A DNA stretch of 6,777 nucleotides from Methylococcaceae bacterium (GTDB taxonomy: Bacteria; Pseudomonadota; Gammaproteobacteria; Methylococcales; Methylococcaceae), in the NCBI GenBank assembly GCA_005792805.1, contig SXQV01000105.1, positions 1-6,777 of the forward strand. The letters run 5' to 3'. Position 1 is the first letter of the stretch. Each line of letters begins with the position of its first letter. Shown piece by piece: positions 1-5,660 of this stretch. The translations under genes and the position numbers were made by a program. Below the pieces are notes generated by a model. It made no database searches and was not told where the DNA came from. It saw only the letters and a list, made by a program, of their open reading frames with translations.

Positions 1-353
1 CACGCACGGCCTCGATTACGGGTGGTTTTGTGGCCCTGAGTCTTGCTGTTCAGCACCTGATGAAAATACGGCGGCTGAAAGTCAATCCGATCCATGGTCA
101 GATTGCGTCGGTTTCTGTAGGTATCTGCCAGGGTGTGCCCGTGCTGGATCTCGACTATCGGGAAGACTGTGATGCTGAAACCGATATGAACGTCGTCATG
201 AATGAAGCGGGCGCTTTCATCGAAGTGCAGGGTACGGCCGAAGGCCATGCTTTCCGGCGTAACGAACTGGATGCCATGCTTGATTTGGCCGCCAAGGGCA
301 TCACCGATTTGATGCAGCATCAGCGAGAAGCCCTGGAGGCTCCCCGGGGTTAG
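1..353 (+). CDS. rph: Ribonuclease PH, C-terminal half (5' end outside window)
   Basis: This is the 3' part of RNase PH, a phosphate-dependent 3'-5' exoribonuclease that trims tRNA 3' ends and acts in rRNA turnover as a ring-shaped hexamer in the cytoplasm. The frame is open from the window edge; the first full codon is at position 3 and gives RTASITGGFVAL, matching the family's phosphate-binding GTRTxSITG segment. Further on are IHGQIASVSVGI, the acidic LDLDYREDCDAETDMN block and VQGTAEGHAF, all hallmarks of the family. About 116 residues are visible of a usual length near 240, so roughly the first half lies upstream. A GTG at position 30 is an internal codon, not the start. The gene ends in TAG and is followed by a strong hairpin at about 363-390. 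The C-terminal residues after the conserved core (HQREALEAPRG) are an ordinary variable tail. Identification is firm. Confidence 0.96.
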   Translation, partial: RTASITGGFVALSLAVQHLMKIRRLKVNPIHGQIASVSVGICQGVPVLDLDYREDCDAETDMNVVMNEAGAFIEVQGTAEGHAFRRNELDAMLDLAAKGITDLMQHQREALEAPRG

Positions 354-362
354 GATGTTGTT

Positions 363-390
363 CGTAGCCGCTTCCAGGAAAGCGGCTGTG
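363..390. terminator. Hairpin downstream of rph, without a T-run
   Basis: AGCCGCTT (366-373) and AAGCGGCT (380-387) form a perfect 8-bp stem around a 6-base loop. The stem can be lengthened by G-U and C-G pairs at 363-365 and 388-390. It starts 13 bases after the rph stop codon and lies between rph and the convergent carbonic anhydrase gene. No T-run follows on either strand, so it is not a canonical intrinsic terminator. It may instead protect the 3' end of the rph mRNA or assist termination of both converging transcripts. The inverted repeat is directly visible; its role is inferred. Confidence 0.4.
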
Positions 391-442
391 CGATTGAAGT
401 CGCGGACCCACCGTTATGGAAAGGCCCGCGCAAGCTTTTTCG

Positions 443-1021
443 CTAGGCCGGACGCCCCGCTTGTATCGCTTCGGGTACTTCCACCAGCTTGCCGGTCTTC
501 ACGTCATAGATGAAGCCGTAAATCGGGATGTAGTTGGGTACCAGCGTGTGGTTCCGGATACGGTTCACATCTTCCAGTACGCTGAGCTCATTGTTCCTGA
601 ACGTCAGCCAGTTGATGTATTTGCCATCGCTAGACCCTGGAGTTTTGCCGTGATCATGCCAGCCGCTGGCGTCAACCGAGGCGGTATCGAGGCTGCTCGT
701 CAGAAGATCGCTCATGATGTCGTTGCTGAACAATTGCATGCCGCAATCGGTGTGATGAATAACGAAGAACTCCTGGGTACCCAGCAATTTGTGAGAAATG
801 ACCAGCGAGCGGATCGCATCATCGCTGGCGCGACCGCCGGCATTACGGGTAACGTGGGCGTCGCCTTCGGACAGGCCCGCATATTTGGCCGGATCCAGCC
901 GGGCATCCATACAGGTCAGGATCGCAAAGCCACGCGCCGGGGGCAGGGCCAGGTCACCCTTGGTGAAACTGCTGGCGTAGCCTTCGTTGGCTTTCAGAAC
1001 TTCGGTCAGAATCTTGCTCAC
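443..1021 (-). CDS. Beta-class carbonic anhydrase
   Basis: The 192-residue product is a beta-carbonic anhydrase, a zinc enzyme that interconverts CO2 and bicarbonate. The visible zinc-site residues are Cys37 in CMDARLDP, with the Asp39/Arg41 dyad, and His90 and Cys93 in HHTDCGM. RNAGG at 59-63 and GFIYDVKTGKL near the C-terminus are also typical. The HHTDCGM pattern and short length place it closer to the Rv1284-like branch than to the E. coli Can/CynT branch; that placement is from memory. No signal peptide or membrane segment is visible, so it should be cytosolic. Translation starts at a GTG (minus strand, 1021-1019), chosen because an AGAGGAGA ribosome-binding site sits 8 bases upstream. 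It lies in opposite orientation between rph and rdgB, apparently as a single-gene transcript. Its metabolic role (carbon fixation, carboxylases or pH) cannot be told from here. Confidence 0.95.
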   Translation of the reverse strand: MSKILTEVLKANEGYASSFTKGDLALPPARGFAILTCMDARLDPAKYAGLSEGDAHVTRNAGGRASDDAIRSLVISHKLLGTQEFFVIHHTDCGMQLFSNDIMSDLLTSSLDTASVDASGWHDHGKTPGSSDGKYINWLTFRNNELSVLEDVNRIRNHTLVPNYIPIYGFIYDVKTGKLVEVPEAIQAGRPA

Positions 1022-1029
1022 AATCTGTA

Positions 1030-1037
1030 TCTCCTCT
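1030..1037 (-). promoter_or_regulatory. Ribosome-binding site for the GTG-started carbonic anhydrase
   Basis: Read on the minus strand this is AGAGGAGA, a near-ideal Shine-Dalgarno sequence 8 bases before the GTG at 1021-1019. It decides the start, because the gene has no ATG at this point. Confidence 0.75.
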
Positions 1038-1086
1038 CGTGGTTTTGTATTGTTTTTCAGGTCGGTTAATTCCCGACGCCGCTAAA

Positions 1087-1137
1087 AACGACCAGACCCC
1101 ATTCAGCTCTGGCTGAGGTTTGGCGTTCTTTTTTTAA
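1087..1137. terminator. Hairpin plus T-run in the rdgB leader: terminator or attenuator
   Basis: The left arm is AACG (1087-1090) and CCAGACC (1092-1098). It pairs with GGTTTGG plus CGTT (about 1117-1127), with one bulged A and one G-U pair. Inside it, TCAGC pairs with GCTGA around a short loop. The plus strand then reads CTTTTTTTAA (1128-1137), which gives a textbook intrinsic-terminator shape. On the minus strand the same stem is followed by a shorter T-run, so it could work both ways. It sits between the divergent carbonic anhydrase and rdgB genes, and the T-run abuts the rdgB ribosome-binding site. Any rdgB transcript started upstream must pass through it, which suggests attenuation or insulation. 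The 3' arm GGCGTT could also pair with GACGCC at 1075-1080, a possible competing structure. Confidence 0.6.
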
Positions 1138-1148
1138 GGTTACCGAAG

Positions 1149-1766
1149 ATGAAAAAAGTTCTCCTCGCCAGTAACAATCCCGGGAAGATCCGCGAGATTC
1201 AAGCCATGTTAGCAGAGCATGATTTGACGGTGATACCTCAGTCAGATTTCGGCGTTGTCGAGGCGGATGAAACGGGGTTAACCTTCGTCGAGAACGCGCT
1301 GATCAAGGCGCGTTACGCTTCTGAGCTCTCGGGTTTACCCGCCATTGCCGATGATTCCGGGCTGGAGGTGGATTTTCTTGGCGGAGCCCCCGGCGTTTAT
1401 TCCGCCCGCTATGCGGGGCCGGGTGCAACGGATGCCAAAAACAATGAGAAATTACTGGCAGCCCTGGCGGGAGTCCCTTTTTCGGTGCGAACCGCCCGCT
1501 TCCGCTGTGTGATGGTGTATCTACGCCATGCCTCAGACCCTAGCCCCATCATTGCCGAAGGCGCATGGCCCGGAGTGATCCTGGAGGCGGCGCGAGGCGG
1601 TGGCGGCTTCGGTTACGATCCGCTGTTTTACGTGCCTGAGTGCGAGTGTGCCTCGGCCGAACTGGACCCCGGCACAAAAAACCGGCTCAGTCATCGGGGT
1701 CAGGCGCTGCGTTCGCTGGCGGCAGCCATGATGAGTACGCACGGTGCGCTTGCTGGTGCTTCTTGA
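1149..1766 (+). CDS. rdgB: XTP/dITP pyrophosphatase (RdgB/HAM1 family)
   Basis: The 205-residue product hydrolyses non-canonical purine triphosphates (XTP, dITP, ITP) to the monophosphate and pyrophosphate, keeping deaminated purines out of DNA and RNA. Family motifs appear in order: SNNPGK (8-13) for the phosphates, FVENALIKAR (46-55), DDSGL (68-72) with the catalytic/metal aspartates, GAPGVYSARYAG (79-90), GFGYDP (153-158) and SHRGQAL (181-187). Length is close to the usual 195-205. The ATG at 1149 begins the conserved MKKVLLASNN strand directly. An AAGG at 1136-1139 serves as the ribosome-binding site, partly abutting the T-run of the upstream hairpin. It ends 47 bases before the gene for an unknown secreted protein, with no terminator visible between them, so the two could be co-transcribed. 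The gene hemW, a common neighbour downstream of rdgB in related bacteria, is not present. Confidence 0.97.
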   Translation: MKKVLLASNNPGKIREIQAMLAEHDLTVIPQSDFGVVEADETGLTFVENALIKARYASELSGLPAIADDSGLEVDFLGGAPGVYSARYAGPGATDAKNNEKLLAALAGVPFSVRTARFRCVMVYLRHASDPSPIIAEGAWPGVILEAARGGGGFGYDPLFYVPECECASAELDPGTKNRLSHRGQALRSLAAAMMSTHGALAGAS

Positions 1767-1813
1767 ACCCGGTAGGTTATCGAATTCATCTGATCTCAAC
1801 GAAGGCAGCATCC

Positions 1814-3100
1814 ATGAAACGCCATTCCTTCCAACACAAGCGCTGGGTGGTCGGTATCACCCTCCCCTTTTGCCTCAGTGCAGCCGCCGAAACCAATCCC
1901 ATCTACGCAACCCTGAAGCAAGACATCCTGATCAACGCGGATTATTGGACCCAAAAGCCGCAGATCATTGGTGCCGGTTTGGGGTTCACTCAAATTCTGG
2001 GGGTTCCTGGTGCGGCCACCACGCCGGAGGGTCAGCAGGCGGTGATAGACGCTGGTGGCGCGTGGGAAATCTTGAGCACCTCCAACCCTGCCCCCCCGCT
2101 ACGGGCCTACACCTCAGCGACGTCCCCTCAAGGCATGGCCATGGGTTATGGCAAACCCATCGTCGGCGGTGGTGGTTTTCCGGTGGAGTTCAGTTGGCCG
2201 GTCTTGCCGAGCACAGTGGATGGCTCAGACTTTGAAGTGACGTTGAATACCGGAAAGAAAGTCATCGCCCAGGCTGCCTCCATCAATCCAAACCTGGAAT
2301 ACAACGAGCGCAGTACGGTGGTCATCACCAGTGATGCATTTGGCAACCGGACCGCACCCGGTACGCCGGGAGCCATCTATCCCGTCAAGCTCAGGATCGT
2401 CCGTGACGCGACACCGCTGACGCTGGCTGGACCGAGAGGAAGGATGAAATCGGCTGTCGGCATGACTTACGGCAACGGGAAAAATCCCATGACCGGCTAC
2501 CATGCCGGCCCCAAACTCTGCGCCGCCAAGCTGAGTCGGCTATCCACGGCCGGTGAGGCCGGACCCGCTGTTTTCACCGCTGGCTATCTTCCCAATGATG
2601 GGGCAGCCCTTTACGGCAGCGGCGCACAATATCGCCTGCGGGTTCTGACCACCGGTGGCTTTTCCCCGGACGGCGTCCGCTCTCTTTATCCCACGGAGTT
2701 TTCCGGCTTCTTCAAAATCCAGTTGAACGACCGTGGCGGCAAAACCGTTTATCTCACCGAGACCAACAAAACCTACAGCCTGAAGGCAGGTTCCATTACT
2801 GTACTGGGCCTGGCTGATCTGGCCACCGCTGAAGACAGCTACGATGACGGTTACGTTGAAGATCATGACAACCAGATCGACATCATTCTGCAGGGAGATG
2901 AAGCGGTCATGCGGCGCATCACGAATGTCCTGGTGCCGTCCACCACACCGCCTTACCAGCCTTTCTACAATCCCGGGGGGCCAGGAAACAATCCAACCCC
3001 GGGCGTCACTTATACAAAGCCCACCTCATCCATCAAACAGCCTGTCACCATCGCCATCGACGATCCCATGACCGTGACGTATGGAGCTCTGCCCCAGTAA
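1814..3100 (+). CDS. Unrecognised secreted protein of 428 residues
   Basis: I do not recognise this family. The chosen ATG at 1814 is preceded by GAAGG (about 1800-1805) at a good distance and starts a classic Sec signal peptide. The signal has basic residues (KRHSFQHKR), a hydrophobic stretch (WVVGITLPFCLS) and an AAA/E cleavage site after residue 25. The frame is open 58 codons further upstream, but that part overlaps rdgB and lacks the signal, so it is not the start. The preceding Cys20 is not in a convincing lipobox. The mature part has no membrane segments and looks beta-rich; residues around FSWPVLP through GAIYPVKLRIV resemble an Ig-like sandwich in pattern only. Later come GNGKNPMTGYHAGPKLC, with the only mature cysteine; an acidic patch (340-356: DDGYVEDHDNQID); and a Pro/Gly/Asn-rich linker (375-397). 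Export to periplasm or outside is likely; the function is unknown. It may share rdgB's transcript. Confidence 0.88.
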   Translation: MKRHSFQHKRWVVGITLPFCLSAAAETNPIYATLKQDILINADYWTQKPQIIGAGLGFTQILGVPGAATTPEGQQAVIDAGGAWEILSTSNPAPPLRAYTSATSPQGMAMGYGKPIVGGGGFPVEFSWPVLPSTVDGSDFEVTLNTGKKVIAQAASINPNLEYNERSTVVITSDAFGNRTAPGTPGAIYPVKLRIVRDATPLTLAGPRGRMKSAVGMTYGNGKNPMTGYHAGPKLCAAKLSRLSTAGEAGPAVFTAGYLPNDGAALYGSGAQYRLRVLTTGGFSPDGVRSLYPTEFSGFFKIQLNDRGGKTVYLTETNKTYSLKAGSITVLGLADLATAEDSYDDGYVEDHDNQIDIILQGDEAVMRRITNVLVPSTTPPYQPFYNPGGPGNNPTPGVTYTKPTSSIKQPVTIAIDDPMTVTYGALPQ

Positions 3101-3186
3101 CACGGATAAAGGGATCAGGCATCAATTCGATGTGGCCCGAGAAAATACGCGACCGTGAAGGTGAGCTCGGTAGGCGGCTGCTTGCG

Positions 3187-3221
3187 GAAACCCAGCAATC
3201 AACGGCGACCCGCCGGGTTTC
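3187..3221. other. Inverted repeat between the converging secreted-protein and alkB genes
   Basis: GAAACC (3187-3192) can pair with GGTTTC (3216-3221), and inside this CGGCG (3203-3207) pairs with CGCCG (3211-3215) around a 3-base loop. It lies in the 171-base gap between two converging genes, where a terminator would be expected. No T-run follows on either strand. The rest of this gap (3101-3271) shows nothing I can name. Confidence 0.25.
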
Positions 3222-3271
3222 GTTAATCAACCCATTAGCCTACGGGCTGCGCAGTTGCGGCAGATGACTGA

Positions 3272-3853
3272 TCAGGTTTTCGGATGGATCAGACGAAATG
3301 TCAGATTGATGCGTGGGGCGGTCAGGCCGGGTGCTTTCGGAATGCGGTGTTGCCAGTGAGACTGAAAAGAGCCACCCATCGTCAGGAGACTGCCATGCGT
3401 CAGCGGCAGATGCAGAACCTCGCGGGTGGTGTTGTGGCGGATATCGAAACGGCGTTCGGCACCCAGGCTGAGTGAGGCAATGAACGGCTCGGGTCCGAGT
3501 TCCGGTTCATTGTCGGCATGCCAGCCCATGGCATCCTGGCCGTCCGCATAGCGGTTGCCGAGTACGCTGTTGAAGCGCTGGCCGCAAAAAGCCTCCAGTC
3601 GGGATTTCAGTGCCAGCAGACCGGGCGTCCAGGGGCGGGGTTCGTGCCGTACCCCCGAATAGTGATAGACCGCGTCGGGATCGCCATGCCAGGCTACGCG
3701 TCGCGGCACGCGGATCGAGTGGCCGGCAACCCGGATAGACTCCTCGTGCCAGTCCATGGCGGCTTGCAGTGAAAAGAAGAGTCTGTCCGCCTCGTCGGTG
3801 CCAAGGAAAGCTTCGTGATAGTCGATTTCACCGTTCCGATTTAACAGAGGCAT
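3272..3853 (-). CDS. alkB: AlkB-family Fe(II)/2-oxoglutarate dioxygenase (alkylated nucleic acid repair)
   Basis: The 193-residue product belongs to the AlkB-like 2OG-Fe(II) oxygenases, which remove methyl and other alkyl groups from bases such as 1-methyladenine and 3-methylcytosine by oxidation. The iron ligands are His112 and Asp114 in GWHADNE and His169 in HWQHRIPK. 2-oxoglutarate contacts are Asn100/Tyr102 in NRYADG, and Arg181 and Arg187 in APRINLTFRLI. VPRRVAWHGD (49-58), YHYSG and IASLSLGAERRF are typical of the ALKBH2/3-like branch of short bacterial proteins rather than E. coli AlkB itself, so the symbol is used in the broad sense. No Ada-type regulator or other repair gene is adjacent. 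The start is the ATG at 3853-3851. Its Shine-Dalgarno is poor (a GGAAG lies too far upstream), so a slightly different start is possible. It is divergent from the DUF4389 gene and shares a 111-base promoter region with it. Confidence 0.93.
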   Translation of the reverse strand: MPLLNRNGEIDYHEAFLGTDEADRLFFSLQAAMDWHEESIRVAGHSIRVPRRVAWHGDPDAVYHYSGVRHEPRPWTPGLLALKSRLEAFCGQRFNSVLGNRYADGQDAMGWHADNEPELGPEPFIASLSLGAERRFDIRHNTTREVLHLPLTHGSLLTMGGSFQSHWQHRIPKAPGLTAPRINLTFRLIHPKT

Positions 3854-3881
3854 GGCGATTGGGGTATGCTTCCGGGCCGTT

Positions 3882-3916
3882 GGCTGTCGTGATTCCTGAC
3901 TGTCATCCAGACAGCC
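3882..3916. promoter_or_regulatory. Inverted repeat in the alkB / DUF4389 divergent promoter region
   Basis: GGCTGTC (3882-3888) and GACAGCC (3910-3916) are exact inverted repeats separated by 21 bases, in the 111-base region between two divergent genes. The centre-to-centre distance is 28 bases. This could be a pair of regulator half-sites or a hairpin in the leader of either transcript. No convincing -35/-10 pair was found, so the assignment is tentative. Confidence 0.25.
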
Positions 3917-3964
3917 GTTAGCTTACGTCAGTCGTCCCTCTCAATCCATTGGTTAGCTACGGAT

Positions 3965-4246
3965 ATGTCCAGTATCGAAACTGATTCCTTCGAACCCGGT
4001 AATTTTTTCGTCAGGCTGATATACAGCGTGGTTTATGTCGTCATCCTTGGCATTGTGCGATTCGTGTTGTGGGGTGTGCTGCTGGTGCAGATCGTCATGC
4101 ATCTGATAGGCGCTCAACCCAGCACCGGTGCGCAGCGAGTCGGCAAGTCGGTAGCGGATTACATTTATCGCATCTGGCTCTATTTGAGCTACAACACCCA
4201 CGACAGGCCATTTCCCTTCAATAGCCGCAAAGGGTCCATGGATTAA
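3965..4246 (+). CDS. DUF4389-type small membrane protein
   Basis: This is a 93-residue protein of unknown function. A polar N-terminus of about 15 residues leads into a long hydrophobic region (about 16-47, FFVRLIYSVVYVVILGIVRFVLWGVLLVQIVMHLIG). This is enough for one long or two short membrane helices broken by the Arg at about 32. The soluble C-terminus contains VGKSVADYIYRIWLYLSYNTHDRPFPF. The arrangement RLIYSVVY, a membrane helix, then VADYIYxIWxYLSYN and (D/E)RPFPF matches what I recall of the DUF4389 family, often found as a lone gene in proteobacteria. The ATG at 3965 has only a weak ribosome-binding site (ACGGA just upstream). It is divergent from alkB and followed after 92 bases by the HMA metal chaperone, with an inverted repeat between them. 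Family match is fairly sure; no function is known to me. Confidence 0.85.
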   Translation: MSSIETDSFEPGNFFVRLIYSVVYVVILGIVRFVLWGVLLVQIVMHLIGAQPSTGAQRVGKSVADYIYRIWLYLSYNTHDRPFPFNSRKGSMD

Positions 4247-4282
4247 GCAGGATTTGCCTGGCAGCCCCTTTTCGCCCGCAAC

Positions 4283-4297
4283 GACCGCCGAGCGGTC
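4283..4297. promoter_or_regulatory. Perfect palindrome GACCGC-N3-GCGGTC upstream of the HMA gene
   Basis: A perfect 6-bp inverted repeat with a 3-base centre lies 42 bases before the HMA gene start and 36 bases after the DUF4389 stop. It could be the operator of a dimeric repressor or the stem of a terminator for the DUF4389 gene. No T-run follows on the plus strand, which argues against a simple intrinsic terminator. It does not resemble a CueR-type operator as I know it. Confidence 0.35.
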
Positions 4298-4338
4298 AAC
4301 TCAGGTTCTAACGTCAACAACCATCAGTGAGGAGTGAC

Positions 4339-4548
4339 ATGATGCAAAACGCAAGCTTCAAAGTGACCGGCATGAAATGTGGCGGTTGCGAGAAAAATGT
4401 TCAATCAGCCGCCGATGCGGTGTCTGGTGTGCTATCAAGCAAGGCGTCCTCCAGGGATGGCAGCGTCGAGGTCTCGTTTGACGAGACCAAAACCAGTCTG
4501 GATGTCATCAGGCAGGCGGTTCAGGCCAAGGGCTACCCGCTGGCCTGA
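4339..4548 (+). CDS. Small HMA-domain metal-binding protein (copper chaperone-like)
   Basis: A 69-residue stand-alone heavy-metal-associated domain of the CopZ/Atx1/MerP type. The metal-binding loop is GMKCGGC (11-17), with Cys14 and Cys17 as ligands. SVEVSFDETKTSLDVIRQAVQAKGYPL at the end follows the family's beta-alpha-beta pattern. There is no signal peptide, so unlike MerP it should act in the cytoplasm, handing Cu(I) or another soft metal to a partner. No P-type ATPase or metal regulator is in the window, so the metal and partner are unknown. GAGGAG at 4329-4334 is the ribosome-binding site. Two ATG codons follow (4339 and 4342): the first has a 4-base spacing and the second 7, so 4342 may be the true start. 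A GTG at 4327 overlaps the Shine-Dalgarno and is rejected. A terminator-like hairpin overlaps the stop codon. Confidence 0.92.
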   Translation: MMQNASFKVTGMKCGGCEKNVQSAADAVSGVLSSKASSRDGSVEVSFDETKTSLDVIRQAVQAKGYPLA

Positions 4549-4557
4549 GCGGGTTTT
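4536..4557 (+). terminator. Short intrinsic terminator overlapping the HMA stop codon
   Basis: CCCGCT (4536-4541) pairs perfectly with AGCGGG (4548-4553) around the 6-base loop GGCCTG, followed immediately by TTTT. The TGA stop codon (4546-4548) lies inside the hairpin. The T-run is short, so termination may be partial, letting some transcription continue into mdh 45 bases further on. Confidence 0.5.
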
Positions 4558-4602
4558 GGGCGAATCATTGAGCCTGCGGGTCGAAAGGAGCCGAGCCAGT
4601 CG

Positions 4603-5583
4603 ATGAGGACTCCTGTCAGGATCGCTGTCTCCGGGGCGGCGGGGCAAATCAGCTATTCCCTGCTGTTCCGGCTCATCGCCGGCGATCTGCTGGGTCACGC
4701 TCAGCCCATTACGCTCAGTCTGCTGGAAGTGCCCGCGCTCTTGGGTGCGCTCGACGGCGTAGTCATGGAATTGGCCGACTGCGCCGCGCCGCTCCTGCAT
4801 GGCGTCAGTTGTCACAGTGATCCCGTTGCGGCGTTTGCCGGTGCCGACGTGGTGTTTTTGGTGGGGGCTCGCCCGAGGGGGGCGGGGATGGAGCGGCGTG
4901 ATCTCCTTGAAGTTAACGCCGAAATTTTTTCGGTGCAGGGTCGCGCCCTGAACGAGTCCGCTCATCGCGACGTCAAGGTTCTGGTGGTCGGCAATCCGGT
5001 CAACACCAATGCGCTGATCGCCCTGTCCAATGCCCCCGATCTGCCACCGGAGAATTTCGCAGCGATGACCCGGCTCGATCACAATCGTGCGGTCAGTCTG
5101 CTGGCATCCCGCACCGGGCATAATCCAAGCGATGTCGAAGGCGTGATCGTCTGGGGTAACCATTCCACCACCCAGTTTCCCGACATTCATCATGCTCGCG
5201 TCGGTGGCCGGCCCGTTATTGATTGGGTGGGCCGCGACTGGTACGAACAGACTTTCATTACCACCGTGCAGAATCGCGGGGCCGAGGTCATCCGTGTGCG
5301 CGGCAAATCCAGCGCCGCCTCAGGGGCCAATGCCGCTCTGGAGCATATGCGCGACTGGGTGCTCGGGACGCCGGAAGGCTGCTGGGTCAGCATGGCCGTG
5401 CGCAGCGATGGCAGTTACGGTGTCGAGCCGGGGTTGGTGTTCTCCTTTCCTGTCACCCTTTGCGAGGGTACTTGGCGCATCGTGCCGAACCTTCCCCTTG
5501 ACGATTTCAGCCGCGCCCGCATCCGGGCGAGCGAAGCGGAGCTGATATTGGAGCGTGATATGGTGAGGCATTTGATGGCATAG
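4603..5583 (+). CDS. mdh: Malate dehydrogenase, LDH/MDH superfamily type 2
   Basis: The 326-residue product interconverts malate and oxaloacetate with a nicotinamide cofactor in the cytoplasm. The Rossmann loop is GAAGQI (11-16). The acidic Glu42 in SLLEVP, at the end of the second strand, points to NAD rather than NADP. Substrate arginines are Arg92 and Arg98 in ARPRGAGMERRDLL and Arg162 in RLDHNRA. The catalytic pair is Asp159 and His187 (WGNHSTTQFPD). VGNPVNTNAL, KSSAASGANAALEHMRDWVLG and SDGSYGVEPG are family blocks. Length fits the family. Some normally constant spots differ (ELADCAAPLL where ELEDCAFPLL is usual), suggesting a divergent member. AAAGGAG at 4584-4590 is the likely ribosome-binding site, 12 bases from the ATG, which is somewhat long; no better in-frame start was seen. 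It converges with ppsA. Confidence 0.95.
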   Translation: MRTPVRIAVSGAAGQISYSLLFRLIAGDLLGHAQPITLSLLEVPALLGALDGVVMELADCAAPLLHGVSCHSDPVAAFAGADVVFLVGARPRGAGMERRDLLEVNAEIFSVQGRALNESAHRDVKVLVVGNPVNTNALIALSNAPDLPPENFAAMTRLDHNRAVSLLASRTGHNPSDVEGVIVWGNHSTTQFPDIHHARVGGRPVIDWVGRDWYEQTFITTVQNRGAEVIRVRGKSSAASGANAALEHMRDWVLGTPEGCWVSMAVRSDGSYGVEPGLVFSFPVTLCEGTWRIVPNLPLDDFSRARIRASEAELILERDMVRHLMA

Positions 5584-5588
5584 GCCAT

Positions 5589-5611
5589 GCCGTTCATGCT
5601 TGCAGAATGGC
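5589..5611 (+). other. Weak hairpin just downstream of mdh
   Basis: GCCGTTC (5589-5595) can pair with GAATGGC (5605-5611) using one G-U pair, with a 9-base loop. It starts 5 bases after the mdh stop. The following bases are only mildly T-rich, so it is at best a weak terminator for mdh. Confidence 0.25.
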
Positions 5612-5660
5612 TCATTCCTGTTGCTTATGAGTCGATATGGTCAAGGCGTTCACCATCCCG

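Noticed and set aside
416..1069. Plus-strand open frame of 217 codons opposite the carbonic anhydrase gene
   Set aside because: It is antisense to a gene with all zinc-site motifs intact, lacks a good ribosome-binding site and its translation shows no recognisable domain; a shadow frame.
1038..1086. Possible promoter with TTGTAT and TAATTC boxes before the rdgB hairpin
   Set aside because: Spacing is acceptable, but both boxes match the consensus too poorly to claim.
1640..1813. Upstream extension of the secreted protein frame
   Set aside because: The extension overlaps rdgB, has no ribosome-binding site, and would bury the clear signal peptide that begins at 1814.
3130..3267. 45-codon open frame starting MWPEKIRDREGELG in the gap before alkB
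   Set aside because: It has only a weak, distant AGG as a possible ribosome-binding site, an Arg-rich composition and no recognisable motif; it also overlaps the inverted repeat at 3187-3221. Not enough to call a gene.
4327..4338. GTG start for the HMA protein adding four residues
   Set aside because: The GTG overlaps the GAGGAG ribosome-binding site that serves the ATG codons at 4339/4342.
4435..5193. Minus-strand open frame of 252 codons opposite the HMA gene and mdh
   Set aside because: It spans two well-identified genes and an intergenic terminator on the other strand, and its translation is His/Arg/Gln-rich with no family motif. Such long antisense frames are common in GC-rich coding DNA.
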